Assembly: GCF_003635045.1 (NCBI RefSeq)
Contig: NZ_RBXT01000001.1
Location: 1,798,001-1,862,000 of the forward strand
Source: Terracoccus luteus
GTDB lineage: Bacteria; Actinomycetota; Actinomycetes; Actinomycetales; Dermatophilaceae
DNA length: 64,000 nt
Direction: 5' to 3'
A model generated the notes under the pieces. That model saw nothing but the letters and a program-made list of their open reading frames with translations, was not told where the DNA came from and made no database searches. How positions within the stretch are numbered: the stretch's first letter is position 1; each line of letters opens with the position of its first letter. A program made the translations under genes and the position numbers. Positions 1 through 8,765 of the stretch are shown here, in pieces.

Positions 1-536
1 GTGGCGACCAGCAGCCCGGCGCCGGCGCGGGCCAGACGACCCAGCAGGTCGCCGGCCGTGTCGCGCGGGCGGACGGCCTCGGTCATGACGCCGAGGACCG
101 GGCCGGTGTCGAGACCACGCTCGATGACGAACGTAGAGGCGCCCGTCATCTCGTCACCGGCCATGAGGGCGTGCTGCACGGGCGCTGCTCCCCGCCACGC
201 CGGCAGCAGCGAGAAGTGGAGGTTGACCCAGCCGTGCGTCGGGATGTCGAGTGCCGTCGGCGGGATGAGGTTGCCGTAGGCGACGACCGGGCACGCGTCC
301 GGGGCCAGCGCCCGCAGGCGCTCGAGGAAGTCCTCGTCGCGCACCCGGGCCGGGGTGAGCACCTCGACGCCCAGCTGTTCGGCCCGTCGGCGGACGGGTG
401 AGGCCTCGAGCCGGCGACCGCGCCCGGCGGGCGCGTCGGGGCGGGTGACGACGGCGACGAGCTCATGGCGTGAGGCCGCCACGGCCTCGAGAGCCGGCAC
501 CGCGGCATCCGGTGTGCCGGCGAAGACGACCCTCAC
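1..536 (-). CDS. fmt: Methionyl-tRNA formyltransferase, C-terminus missing
   Basis: Formylates Met-tRNA(fMet) with 10-formyl-tetrahydrofolate for translation initiation. The first 178 codons are present and the window edge removes the rest. The N-terminus carries the [15 protein letters not shown] motif. The catalytic signature is seen as Asn105, His107 ([17 protein letters not shown]) and Asp143 (ERGLDTG). The GTG start at 536 lies one base after the def stop codon, so the two genes are almost certainly cotranscribed. def-fmt is a classic pair: Fmt adds the formyl group that Def removes. The missing part should hold the C-terminal tRNA-binding domain. Confidence 0.95.
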   Translation of the reverse strand, partial: MRVVFAGTPDAAVPALEAVAASRHELVAVVTRPDAPAGRGRRLEASPVRRRAEQLGVEVLTPARVRDEDFLERLRALAPDACPVVAYGNLIPPTALDIPTHGWVNLHFSLLPAWRGAAPVQHALMAGDEMTGASTFVIERGLDTGPVLGVMTEAVRPRDTAGDLLGRLARAGAGLLVA

Positions 537-537
537 G

Positions 538-1083
538 TCACATCGCCCGGCCGAAGGTGGTGTGCGGGCTGACCCGCACGTCGGGAGGCGGCTCGCCGAA
601 CCACTCCGCCTCGCGGATGGCGCGCATCGCGGCCCGGCGGGCCTCGGAGTCGAGCCGGTCGACGAAGAGCACGCCGTCGAGGTGGTCGGTCTCGTGCTGG
701 ACGCACCGCGCGAGCAGGTCGCTGCCCTCGACGACGACGGGCTCGCCCCACATGTCCTGGCCACGCGCCACGACGTGCCGCGCCCGGGTCGTGTCGAAGG
801 CGATTCCGGGGATCGAGAGGCACCCCTCGGGGCCGCACTGCTCCTCGTCGGACAGCTCGAGCACCGGGTTGACGAGGTGGCCGAGCACGTCGTCGACGTA
901 GTAGGTGAAGACCCGGAGCCCGACCCCGAGCTGCGGGGCGGCGAGGCCGGCCCCGGGCGCGTCCATCATGGTGTCGCCGAGATCGGCCACGAGCTGGCGC
1001 AGCTCCTTGTCGAAGTCGACGACCTCGATCGCGCGGGTGCGCAGCACGGGGTCACCGAACAGTCGGATGTCTTTGATCGACAC
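538..1083 (-). CDS. def: Peptide deformylase
   Basis: Metalloenzyme that removes the N-formyl group from nascent proteins. All three family motifs are present: GAGLAAPQ (residues 44-51), EGCLS with metal ligand Cys88, and HETDH (130-134) with two His ligands and the catalytic Glu. I chose the GTG that gives [12 protein letters not shown] (181 residues) because AAGGA lies about 10 nt upstream and family members begin this way. The frame stays open upstream to 1137, giving 199 residues. It sits between an MFS gene and fmt, all transcribed leftward. Confidence 0.95.
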   Translation of the reverse strand: MSIKDIRLFGDPVLRTRAIEVVDFDKELRQLVADLGDTMMDAPGAGLAAPQLGVGLRVFTYYVDDVLGHLVNPVLELSDEEQCGPEGCLSIPGIAFDTTRARHVVARGQDMWGEPVVVEGSDLLARCVQHETDHLDGVLFVDRLDSEARRAAMRAIREAEWFGEPPPDVRVSPHTTFGRAM

Positions 1084-1138
1084 GCGGGGTGGGTCCTTGT
1101 CGCCGGGGCGCGGTCGTGGGCCGACCGCGGGCCCCATC

Positions 1139-2434
1139 CTAGGAGGCCGGGGGCGCCGGTCCGGCCTGCACGGACGGGGGCCGCGCCGGTATCCGGCCGG
1201 GTCCCATGTCGTCGAGCCGACCGAGGTCGCGGACGGAGCGCGAGAGCAGGGCGCTCAGCGAGAGCACGGCGTAGAGGATGCCGCTGACGACGAGCAGCGA
1301 CTCGAGCGACACGTGGGTGGCGAGCCAGCCGTAGGCGAGGGTGCCGACCGGGATGGCGACGAAGGAGCCGAGCAGGTCGTAGCTCGAGACGCGCGAGAGC
1401 ACCTCGGTGGGGACGTGCTCCTGCAACGCCGTGCTCCACCCGACCCCGAAGACCTCGAGGGCCATGCCCGCGAGGAGGAAGCCGACGGCGACCGTGACGA
1501 GCTCGGGTCGCACCCCGAGCAGGACGAGCGGCAGCGCGAACACCGTGCAGGCGAGCATCCCCCAGCGCAGCGGGTGGGTCAGGCGCAGCCGGAGCAGGAC
1601 CACCGTCATGACGACGGTGCCCACGGCCTCGGCGCTGAGGATGACGCCCCAACCCGCCTCTCCCACAGCGGGGTTCGTCGAGGCGACGAGAGGCCCCACG
1701 ACACCGACGACGCCGGCGTGGATCATGTTGCTCAGGCCGAAGACGAGCACGACGACCCAGAGCCACTGCCGGGAGACGAACTCCCCCCAGCCCTGGCGCA
1801 GCTCGACCACCATCGAGGCCCTCGGGGGCCGGTCCTCCTCCGACCGACGGGGCAGCCGCACCCGGGCGAGGCAGACGACGGCCACGACGTAGGTGAGCGA
1901 GTCGACGGCCAGGGCCCAGCCGGGGCCGACCCCCACGACCAGCAGCCCCGCCGCCGCCGGGCCGAGCATCCCGAGACCGCTGCGGCTGAACGACAGCAGC
2001 GCGTTGGCCTGCTGGAGCCGGTGACGCGCGACGACGAGGGGCACGATGCCGGTCATCGCCGGCATGGTGAAGGCCGACACCGCGCCGTTGACGCCCTCGA
2101 TGACGGTCAGCTGCGTCAGCGTGGCGTGCCCGGTGACGACGAGCCACGCCGCGAGGCCCTGCGTCACGAAGGTGAGGACGTGGGCGACCTGCAGCACGAC
2201 GATGCGGGAGAAGCGGTCGGAGACGACGCCGCCGACGAGCAGGAACACGACGAGCGAGGCCGTGCGCACGCCGAGCACCTGCGCGAGGGCCGCAGGCGAC
2301 TCCTCGACGTGCAGGACGGCGAAGGCGAGGGCGACCGGCACCATGACCGACCCGGCCGTCGAGACGGTGCGGGCCGTGAAGTACCAGGCGAAGCGTCGGT
2401 CGCCGAGCGCCCCCAGTGACTCCCCCGGCCTCAC
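1139..2434 (-). CDS. MFS transporter, putative drug exporter
   Basis: A 431-residue major facilitator membrane protein with about 12 hydrophobic segments. The N-terminal half has the loop GGVVSDRFSRIVVL, matching the MFS GxxxDRxGRR motif between TM2 and TM3. The sequence resembles the enterobactin/macrolide exporter-like branch (EntS/MefA type). The GTG start overlaps the stop of the ArsR-type gene upstream (GTGA at 2431-2434), so the two are translationally coupled. The pairing suggests efflux induced by a ligand of that regulator. The substrate cannot be told from sequence. Confidence 0.85.
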   Translation of the reverse strand: MRPGESLGALGDRRFAWYFTARTVSTAGSVMVPVALAFAVLHVEESPAALAQVLGVRTASLVVFLLVGGVVSDRFSRIVVLQVAHVLTFVTQGLAAWLVVTGHATLTQLTVIEGVNGAVSAFTMPAMTGIVPLVVARHRLQQANALLSFSRSGLGMLGPAAAGLLVVGVGPGWALAVDSLTYVVAVVCLARVRLPRRSEEDRPPRASMVVELRQGWGEFVSRQWLWVVVLVFGLSNMIHAGVVGVVGPLVASTNPAVGEAGWGVILSAEAVGTVVMTVVLLRLRLTHPLRWGMLACTVFALPLVLLGVRPELVTVAVGFLLAGMALEVFGVGWSTALQEHVPTEVLSRVSSYDLLGSFVAIPVGTLAYGWLATHVSLESLLVVSGILYAVLSLSALLSRSVRDLGRLDDMGPGRIPARPPSVQAGPAPPAS

Positions 2435-3057
2435 CGTGCCCCCCGCGCGTCGTCGCGCAGCCGGAAGGCCGCGAGCGTCAGGTTGGTGCGCACGGCGCCC
2501 TCCGTCCGCGGTGGCCGGGCCGAGGCGTGCACGAGCCGGCTCGCCTCGAGCACGAGGTCCTGCACGCGTTGCCAGACCTCCGGCTCGACCCACAGGTCGG
2601 CATCGGTGAAGACGCCGCCCGTACCGGTCTGCCGCTCGGCGAAGCGGGCCGGGACCGCGGCCGCCAGCGTCGTCACGTAGGCGAGGCGGGCCTCCTCGTC
2701 CGCCTCCGTGGGGTCGGCGACCGGGTCCGCGGACGTGTCACCGGACGTGCCACGGGATGTGCCATCGGGCGCATCACCGGACGCCTCACCGGACGCCTCA
2801 CCCGGCTGGGGCGCGTCCCACGGGTGCCGGTAGCGCTTGGCCTGCCCCCCGCGCACCGACTCCTCGCTGCCGACGACGAGCAGGCCCGCCGCCTGCAACG
2901 TGCGCAGGTGGTAGCTGGCGTTGGCCTGGGTGATGCCGAGCTCGCGCGCCACCTCGGCAGCGCTCAGCTCGGCCCCGGTGAGCAGCGAAAGCATCTGCAG
3001 CCGCAGCGGGTGCGCGGTCGCGCGCAGGCGGCTGGTCCGACTGACCTCCAAAGACAT
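2431..3057 (-). CDS. ArsR-family winged-helix transcriptional regulator
   Basis: A 208-residue DNA-binding protein. A winged helix spans about residues 12-75 (HPLRLQMLSLL, then SAAEVARELGITQANASYHLRTL, then a wing before RYRHPW). No metal-binding ELCVCDL-type box is visible, so it is more likely an organic-ligand sensor than an arsenic sensor. Residues 85-115 are a low-complexity Gly/Ser/Asp/Thr linker encoded by imperfect 12-bp repeats around 2730-2815. The C-terminal half is helical. It probably represses itself and the coupled MFS gene through the inverted repeat at 3060-3094. No Shine-Dalgarno precedes the ATG. Confidence 0.85.
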   Translation of the reverse strand: MSLEVSRTSRLRATAHPLRLQMLSLLTGAELSAAEVARELGITQANASYHLRTLQAAGLLVVGSEESVRGGQAKRYRHPWDAPQPGEASGEASGDAPDGTSRGTSGDTSADPVADPTEADEEARLAYVTTLAAAVPARFAERQTGTGGVFTDADLWVEPEVWQRVQDLVLEASRLVHASARPPRTEGAVRTNLTLAAFRLRDDARGAR

Positions 3058-3059
3058 GT

Positions 3060-3094
3060 TTGACAGTGTGCTGCCGGGATGTGTGCACCGTCAA
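3060..3094. promoter_or_regulatory. Inverted repeat, probable operator/promoter of the arsR-type gene
   Basis: Imperfect dyad with 12-bp arms, TTGACAGTGTGC and GTGCACCGTCAA, just upstream of the regulator's ATG. On the minus strand it begins with TTGACG, a good -35-like hexamer. This suits an autoregulatory operator overlapping the promoter. The -10 is not clear. Confidence 0.5.
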
Positions 3095-3114
3095 GCACTT
3101 CTTTGGCGGTCGCC

Positions 3115-3669
3115 TCACCCCGCCGTCGGCCCGTAGGCGAGGTGGACGACCCCGCTGTCGTACGAGTCGGTCTCGAGCAACCGCAGCCGGGTCGTCTCGT
3201 CGTCGGTGAAGAGCCGCTCGCCGCTCCCGAGCACGATCGGGAAGACGAAGAGGTGCAGCTCGTCGACGAGCCCGTCGCGCAGCAGGGCGCGCACGAGGGT
3301 GCCGCTACCGCTGACATAGAGGTCTCCGTCGACCTCCGCCCGGAGGGCACGGACCCGCTCGGGGTCGTAGGCCCCGATGACGCGCGAGTTGTTCCAGTCG
3401 AGCCGGTCGTCGTCGCGGCCGGAGACGACGTTCTTGCGGGCGCCGTTGAAGAACGCCACGCCGGGGTCGTCGTCCGCCGAGCGGGACGACCACGCCGGTG
3501 CGAACATCTCGTACGTCTCGCGGCCGAGGAGCAGCTCGGTGCCCTCCCCACCGGTGAGCCGGCCGATCGCCTCGCTCATGCGCGGGTCCCAGGGGTACTC
3601 CGCCGTCCAGGCCGGGTTCTCGAAGACCCCGTCCAGGGAGATGAACTCGTGCACCTTGATGCCGCCCAT
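3115..3669 (-). CDS. Dihydrofolate reductase-like (RibD C-terminal domain) protein
   Basis: A 184-residue cytoplasmic reductase-fold protein of the YwjB/RibD_C group. It starts GGIKVHEFISLDGVFENPAW, the conserved strand and loop of this family, and has LLLGRETYEMFAPAW and LYVSGSGTLVRALL for the nucleotide-binding side. The ATG is preceded by AAGGGAA at about 7 nt; an in-frame start at 3717 is less likely. It is not a true folA, and the physiological substrate is unknown. Its stop lies 58 bp from the ArsR-type gene, transcribed in the same direction. Confidence 0.85.
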   Translation of the reverse strand: MGGIKVHEFISLDGVFENPAWTAEYPWDPRMSEAIGRLTGGEGTELLLGRETYEMFAPAWSSRSADDDPGVAFFNGARKNVVSGRDDDRLDWNNSRVIGAYDPERVRALRAEVDGDLYVSGSGTLVRALLRDGLVDELHLFVFPIVLGSGERLFTDDETTRLRLLETDSYDSGVVHLAYGPTAG

Positions 3670-3741
3670 GCGCGTTCCCTTCGTCGTCACGCCGGCCGCC
3701 GGTCGGCCGGTCGTCACCTCGTCAATCCGTCAGTCGGCCCG

Positions 3742-5007
3742 TCAGCCCGTCGTCAGCCGCTCGCACTCGAGGGTGAAGCCCCGCTCCCGCAGGCGCTCGA
3801 GGAGGAGGGAGCCGATGGCGGTGGCGGGCGTGAGCACCCCCGCCCGGTCAGGCAGCCGGTCGGTGTCGAGGGCGAGCGCGAGCGCCGCCTCGCCCAGCAT
3901 GACCGCCGTGCCGTCGTAGCCGGGGTCGTGGTCGGCGGCCACCCGGGTGCGGTAGCGGGCCCCGGTCGTCGTCGTGGCGGTGATCTCGAGCCGGAACCGC
4001 CCGGCCGCACGCTGGGCGGCGCTCGGCCCCTGCCCGGGGCTCGGCAGCACGCGGTCGAGCACGGCGCGCGTCGGCCCGTACGCCAGGCCGCCCAGGGTGG
4101 CGCCGAGGCCCACGGCCATGCCCCCCGCGAGCAGGGGCGAGACGGGGCTTCGGCCGAAGTCGACGACCTCGCGGTAGCGCAGCGTGCGGCCGTACGACCA
4201 GTCCGTCAGGGTGTTCGACAGCCGCACGATGCGGGTGTTGAAGGAGGCCATGACGAACGGTCCGTTCCACCGTCCCGTCACCGGGTCGCGGTCGACCGGC
4301 AGGGCGCGGCGCACCTTCTCGAGCAGCCCGGATGCCGGTCGGCGGCCGCCGCTCGGCTCCTCCCCCCGGCGGGGGCTGAGCCCGTAGGGGTCGGCGATGG
4401 TGCGCCGGGCGGCAGCGTCATGGCGGGCCGTGATGGCCTGCTGGCGACCCGAGTCGATGGTGCCGCCGGAGAAGCCACCGCGCATCGAGCGGACGGCGAG
4501 GGTCGTCTCCGCGAGGGTGCCCTCCCCGTCGGCCGCGACCTGCTGGGCCGTGACCATCACGCCGAGGTCGGACGGCACGGAGTCGAAGCCGCACGCGTGC
4601 ACGATGCGGGCGCCGGTCTCACGCGCCCGGTCGGCCAGCTCGTCCATCGACCAGCGGACGAAGAGGACCTCACCCGTCAGGTCGGCGTAGTGCGTCCCCT
4701 CCTCGGCGCAGGCCCGGGCCACCTCCTTGCCGTGCACCGCGTACGGGCCGACCGTCGTGACGACGACCGTCGTGCGTGCCGCGAGGGTGCGCAGGGCGCC
4801 GAGGTCACCGGCATCCGCGACGGCGACCTCCCACGTGCGGGCCGGCTCACCCAGGTCGGCCCGCAGCGCCTCGAGCCGGTCGCGTGACCGGCCGGCGAGG
4901 GCGACGCGCACCTCCGGGCCGGCCACCTCGGCGAGGTGGGCGGCCGTCAGCGCGCCGACGAAGCCGGTGGCGCCGTAGAGGACGATGTCGAGCTCTCGGG
5001 AGGTCAT
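3742..5007 (-). CDS. Saccharopine dehydrogenase-like NAD(P)-binding protein
   Basis: A 421-residue oxidoreductase-like protein with an N-terminal Rossmann fold (IVLYGATGFVGALTAAHL, residues 8-25), then VVTTVGPYAVHG and HYADLTGE, hallmarks of the saccharopine dehydrogenase/trans-acting enoyl reductase-like family common in actinobacteria. The second half matches the family's substrate domain. In mycobacteria some relatives modify polyketide lipids, but no such genes lie nearby, so the substrate is unknown. A CACAGT hexamer stands exactly 6 nt before the ATG and no ribosome site is seen, so its transcript may be leaderless. Confidence 0.85.
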   Translation of the reverse strand: MTSRELDIVLYGATGFVGALTAAHLAEVAGPEVRVALAGRSRDRLEALRADLGEPARTWEVAVADAGDLGALRTLAARTTVVVTTVGPYAVHGKEVARACAEEGTHYADLTGEVLFVRWSMDELADRARETGARIVHACGFDSVPSDLGVMVTAQQVAADGEGTLAETTLAVRSMRGGFSGGTIDSGRQQAITARHDAAARRTIADPYGLSPRRGEEPSGGRRPASGLLEKVRRALPVDRDPVTGRWNGPFVMASFNTRIVRLSNTLTDWSYGRTLRYREVVDFGRSPVSPLLAGGMAVGLGATLGGLAYGPTRAVLDRVLPSPGQGPSAAQRAAGRFRLEITATTTTGARYRTRVAADHDPGYDGTAVMLGEAALALALDTDRLPDRAGVLTPATAIGSLLLERLRERGFTLECERLTTG

Positions 5008-5602
5008 GGCGACACTGTGCCAGCAGCGGCCGCCCGCAGGGGTCCGGGTGTCCGACTGGCAGGGTCGTCCGCGCTCCCACCGGCCACGCCTGCCATGGCC
5101 GCCGGCCTCACACGGGGCGCACGCCGACCCAGGCCACGTCCGTCCCGACGTCGGTCACGACGGGTGCATTCGGGAGAAAAGGCCCACAGTCGAGGGCCGG
5201 CAAGCACACCGTCTCCTGTGAGGCCTAGAGGGCTTCGCAGCGTCCCAGCGCTGCACCACCCGCCCCGGCCCTGGACCGGGCCGGTCTCAGAGGCTCGCCG
5301 GGCCGGCGTCGCTCGGGCGCTTGCCGACTTACCGGATCTGCCGAGAAGCGGACGTGCGTGCAGCTGGCGCTGATGTGCCGTCAAGGCGCGACGGGTGAGA
5401 GCTCTCGGGACTACGACCACTCGGCGAGTCCGTGCTCACTCGCTAGGGCGGGCGGACTTCTAGCTCCGTGCCGTCTTGAGCTCGGCTGACGGCGCGAGTT
5501 CCCAACGGGGCCTTCAGCTCCAGATAGTCGCTGGCCAGGAAGGCCATGGGCCCGCATGACAAGGTGGCCGCCGCGCGGCCAGCCGGTGACCGACCCGAGG
5601 GC
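5008..5602. other. Gene-poor stretch, slightly lower GC
   Basis: About 600 bp between two leftward genes with no convincing coding region. Short open frames have atypical codon use (for example a 34-codon frame near 5443-5544) and no recognised motif. AT content looks higher than in the flanking genes around 5150-5550. It may hold decayed foreign DNA or regulatory sequence. The only structure noticed is the hairpin at 5265-5284. Confidence 0.4.
5265..5284. terminator. GC hairpin, possible transcription terminator
   Basis: A 7-bp perfect stem (CCGGCCC / GGGCCGG) with a 6-nt loop, about 320 bp beyond the end of the DUF429 gene. It has no T tract, so termination is only a possibility. Confidence 0.25.
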
Positions 5603-6586
5603 TCAGGTTCGGATGGCCGCGGGCAGCCCGTCGGAGAACACCTCTGGCGGGTCGGGCCGCGACACGGAGTCGCCCGCGGCGTGGCGGACCGCCGTCCAGG
5701 CCACGGCGCACGCGTCGAGCACGTCGTCGGCCGCGTAGCCGGAGCCCTCGAGGACGCTCGGCGAGGCCAGCCCGCCCGCGCGCAGGGCGGCCAACCGAGC
5801 CGCGCGACCCTCGGGCGTCTTCTTGTTCGGCAGAAGCGGTGCACCGGCCATCGTCGCGAAGGACAGCTCGGGGTGCGCCTCGACCACCTCGACGGTGGGT
5901 CGTGACCGCAGCCACGCGTCGACCTCGCGCACCTTGGCGTGCAGGGCGAAGGCCTGGGCGCCTACCCCCTGGCCACACCGCAGCCGGTTGACGACGTCGG
6001 CCTCGGCCCGGCTCGCGGCGGCGTACGCCTCGCGTGTCAGGGTCGAGAAGATGGTCGACGCCTTGCCCGGCAGAGCCCTGCGCGCGAGCGCGTCGGCCTG
6101 CCGTGTGCTGCTGTCGGGCAGGCCGATGGGCATGTCGACGGCGACGACGCGCAGACCCGTCGACCGACGCACGGTCTCGACGAGCGCCCCGATGGTGGCG
6201 GCCACGGCGACCCGTGGCCGTGGCGCCCCGGGCTCGAGCACGGCTCCCACCCAGCCCGCCTTGCAGCCGTCGACGCCGAGCACGGGCACGGTCACCTCGA
6301 CGGCCGGCAGAGCGGCGCCGCCCTCGGCCACCCTCGATGTGGTGGTTGCGGATCCAGACGCAGCCGGATGCCGGTCGGCCACGGCCTGCTCCACCGCCTC
6401 CAGCGCCTCGGTGGCGTCGCGCAGCGCGACCCGGACCTCGGCCGTCACCCCACCGGGCACCTCCCGGTCCGGCCGCGGCCCGCCCGCCGCCTCGACCAGC
6501 CGGCGCTCGACCGCCGCGGCCGCCCGGCTCAGCCGACGCGCCGCCTCCAGCGCCGCGTCGGCTTCCGCCCTCTCGTCCGGCTTCAT
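5603..6586 (-). CDS. DUF429 family protein, predicted RNase H-like nuclease
   Basis: A 327-residue protein. Residues 1-100 are an Ala/Arg/Glu-rich, probably helical extension. From about residue 110 it has the DUF429 core: VLGVDGCKAGWVGAVLE, VVAVDMPIGLPD and VEAHPELSFATMAG, with the conserved acidic residues expected of an RNase H-like fold. The biochemical role of the family is not settled. The ATG lies 7 nt after the priA stop with GGTGAG before it, so it is the last gene of a priA unit. The long N-terminal extension is unusual for the family. Confidence 0.8.
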   Translation of the reverse strand: MKPDERAEADAALEAARRLSRAAAAVERRLVEAAGGPRPDREVPGGVTAEVRVALRDATEALEAVEQAVADRHPAASGSATTTSRVAEGGAALPAVEVTVPVLGVDGCKAGWVGAVLEPGAPRPRVAVAATIGALVETVRRSTGLRVVAVDMPIGLPDSSTRQADALARRALPGKASTIFSTLTREAYAAASRAEADVVNRLRCGQGVGAQAFALHAKVREVDAWLRSRPTVEVVEAHPELSFATMAGAPLLPNKKTPEGRAARLAALRAGGLASPSVLEGSGYAADDVLDACAVAWTAVRHAAGDSVSRPDPPEVFSDGLPAAIRT

Positions 6587-6593
6587 GCCCGTC

Positions 6594-8750
6594 TCACCAG
6601 CCCTCCAGAGGGTCAACCCGCACACCCACGGGCTCGAGCTCCTTGCGCGCCGAGCGCAGTGCCTTGAGGGCCTGCAGGGCGCTCGTCAGCTCGGACGTGC
6701 GCCCGGGGTCGATCCGCACGAGGGCGTGGCGGTCGGCCGGGGCCCGTCCGCCTGCACCCGGCGCGTCGGCCCCACCGGCGCGGTCGGCACGGTCGGCACG
6801 GTCGCCGCCGACCCGGGCCGCCGCGGGCAGCGGCATCGGCCCGAGCACCGAGGCGCCGTCAGGCAGGCGGAGGTCGTGCAGCGACGCCTCGAGGGCACGA
6901 CGGCTGCCGGTCAGCTGCGCGTACCTGGCCGCCGGGGGCAGCCCGAGCTCACGGCGCTCGGCCAGCTCTCGCTCGGCCAGCCAGGCGGGGTCCCACCGGA
7001 CGAGGGCCTCGACCGCGGGCAGGGCGACGACGTCGGGCACCCCACACAGGACGACGGCACGGCCGGGCCGGGCGAGGGCTGCGGCGGCCGCCCACCGGCG
7101 CAGCGACTCGATCGGTGCGTCGAGCACCGGCAGGTCGAGGCTGGCCCAGGCGTCGAGCAGCAGCACGGCGCTGTAGCCGCCCACCGCGACCGGCTCGGCA
7201 CCAGGGGTGGCGATCACGAGGGCCGGGTCGCCGGGCACGGACCCGAGCACCTCCCCCGACCCGGACGTCACGACCGCCGCCCCCGGGAAGGCGCGCCCGA
7301 TCTCCTCCGCGGTGCGCCGGGCGCCCGTCACCGAGGAGCGGAGCCGGCGCGAACCGCACTCGCCGCACTCGAACCCGCTGACGGGCAGGCCGCTGCCGCA
7401 CCACCGGCACGACGGCGGGGCGCCCCGCGACCCGAGGGCCATCGGCCCCTGGCAGCGCGTGCAGCGCACCGGGGTGCGGCACTCGGCGCACGACAGCGAC
7501 GGCAGGTAGCCGCGGCGAGGCACCTGGAGCAGCACGGGGCCGTCGACGAGGGCGTCCTTGGCGACCCGCCACGCCCGTGAGGGCAGGTGGGCGCGGGCCC
7601 CCGGGCCGTCGCGCTCCTCGTCGGCGCCCTCCCCCGCGACGGCCACCCTCGGCGCCGCCGCCCGGATGCCGGCCGGCTCGGCCACGACGGGAACGAGCCG
7701 GCCCGCGTCGACCTCCGCCTGCACGCGCAGGCTGCGCACGAAACCGCCCACGAGCAGCGCGGCGCCCGACTGCTCTACCCGCGTCGTGAGCACCACGCCC
7801 GTGTGGTGGTAGGGCGCCCGGGGCTCGGTCAGCAGATCGTCGCCGTCGTCCCACCACCCGACGAGGCCGAGGTCGTGCACCGGCGCGAAGGCGGCAGCCC
7901 GGGTGCCGATGACGACGCGGACGTGCCCGCGCAGCACCTTGAGCCACGCCGTGTACCGCGCCTGCGGACCCTGGTCGGCGGTGAGCCGCACGTGACGACC
8001 CGCGCCCAGCACCTCCGTGAGGGCGGCGTCGAGCCGGTCGACGTCGCGGTGGTCGGGGACGACGAGTAGGGCGCCACGACCTCCGGCCAGGGCCGCCTCG
8101 GCGGCGACGGCGAGAGCGCGGGGCCAGTCGTCGGAGGGGCCGCGGCCGGGCAGCGCAGTCCACGCCGCCGCGGGCCCCTCCCCCGACGCGACCCGACGCA
8201 GCCAGGCCGGCCCCGCCGGGTAGGCCGACCACGGCCCCGGCTCGGGTGGGACGCGGCCACTCGCGGGCTCGCCGGCCGTTCGCTCTCCGTCGCCCCACGG
8301 TTCGGCCGGCGCCGCCGGCGCCTTCGGTTCCGGCAGAACGGGCGGCTCCAGCGGCAGGTTGCGCTCGGCGGTCGCGTGTCGCTTGGGCACGGCGAGGCGC
8401 AGAACGTCGCTCAGGGTGCCGGCATACCGGTCGGCGACGGCTCGGGCGAGGCGCAGCACCTCGGGGGTCAGCACCGGCTCGGGGCTCACCACCCGCCGCA
8501 GGTCGGCGAGCCGGCCGGCGTGCTCGGGCCGCTCGCGTCGCTCGACGACGAAGCCCTCGAGGTCACGGCCCGCGAACCGCACCCGCACGCGGGCGCCGAC
8601 GACGGCATCCGACGCCAACTCGGGCGGGACGGCGTACTCGAAGACGCGGTCGAGGTGGGCGAGCGGTGTTTCCACGACGACGGCCGCGACCGGCCGGTCG
8701 GCCGGTCGCCCCTCGTCGGTCGTGTCGCTCACCTCGGGCACCTCTGGCAC
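6594..8750 (-). CDS. priA: PriA-like primosomal protein N', ATPase-degenerate
   Basis: A 718-residue homologue of the replication-restart protein PriA. The N-terminal 3'-DNA-binding domain is recognisable (VVVETPLAHLDRVFEYAVP), as is the paired Cys cluster (CAECRTPVRCTRC and CRWC ... CGECGSRR) that binds two zinc ions. The helicase motifs are eroded: where PriA has a Walker A GSGKT there is LPGRGPSDDW, and the DEEH position reads WWDDGDD. Loss of ATPase motifs is known for actinobacterial PriA, so this protein probably acts as a DNA-binding restart factor rather than a helicase. It lies downstream of metK as in relatives. Confidence 0.9.
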   Translation of the reverse strand: MPEVPEVSDTTDEGRPADRPVAAVVVETPLAHLDRVFEYAVPPELASDAVVGARVRVRFAGRDLEGFVVERRERPEHAGRLADLRRVVSPEPVLTPEVLRLARAVADRYAGTLSDVLRLAVPKRHATAERNLPLEPPVLPEPKAPAAPAEPWGDGERTAGEPASGRVPPEPGPWSAYPAGPAWLRRVASGEGPAAAWTALPGRGPSDDWPRALAVAAEAALAGGRGALLVVPDHRDVDRLDAALTEVLGAGRHVRLTADQGPQARYTAWLKVLRGHVRVVIGTRAAAFAPVHDLGLVGWWDDGDDLLTEPRAPYHHTGVVLTTRVEQSGAALLVGGFVRSLRVQAEVDAGRLVPVVAEPAGIRAAAPRVAVAGEGADEERDGPGARAHLPSRAWRVAKDALVDGPVLLQVPRRGYLPSLSCAECRTPVRCTRCQGPMALGSRGAPPSCRWCGSGLPVSGFECGECGSRRLRSSVTGARRTAEEIGRAFPGAAVVTSGSGEVLGSVPGDPALVIATPGAEPVAVGGYSAVLLLDAWASLDLPVLDAPIESLRRWAAAAALARPGRAVVLCGVPDVVALPAVEALVRWDPAWLAERELAERRELGLPPAARYAQLTGSRRALEASLHDLRLPDGASVLGPMPLPAAARVGGDRADRADRAGGADAPGAGGRAPADRHALVRIDPGRTSELTSALQALKALRSARKELEPVGVRVDPLEGW

Positions 8751-8756
8751 GAGGCG

Positions 8757-8762
8757 AATGTA
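8757..8762 (-). promoter_or_regulatory. -10-like TACATT before priA, leaderless-type spacing
   Basis: TACATT ends 6 nt before the priA GTG, so transcription would start at or next to the start codon. The site lies just 3' of the metK stop. No convincing -35 was found. Confidence 0.45.
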
Positions 8763-8765
8763 GCC

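Noticed and set aside
5004-5420. 138-codon minus-strand frame in the gene-poor gap
   Set aside because: Arg/Ala/Pro-rich, codon use unlike the neighbours, overlaps the start of the next gene, and no recognisable domain.
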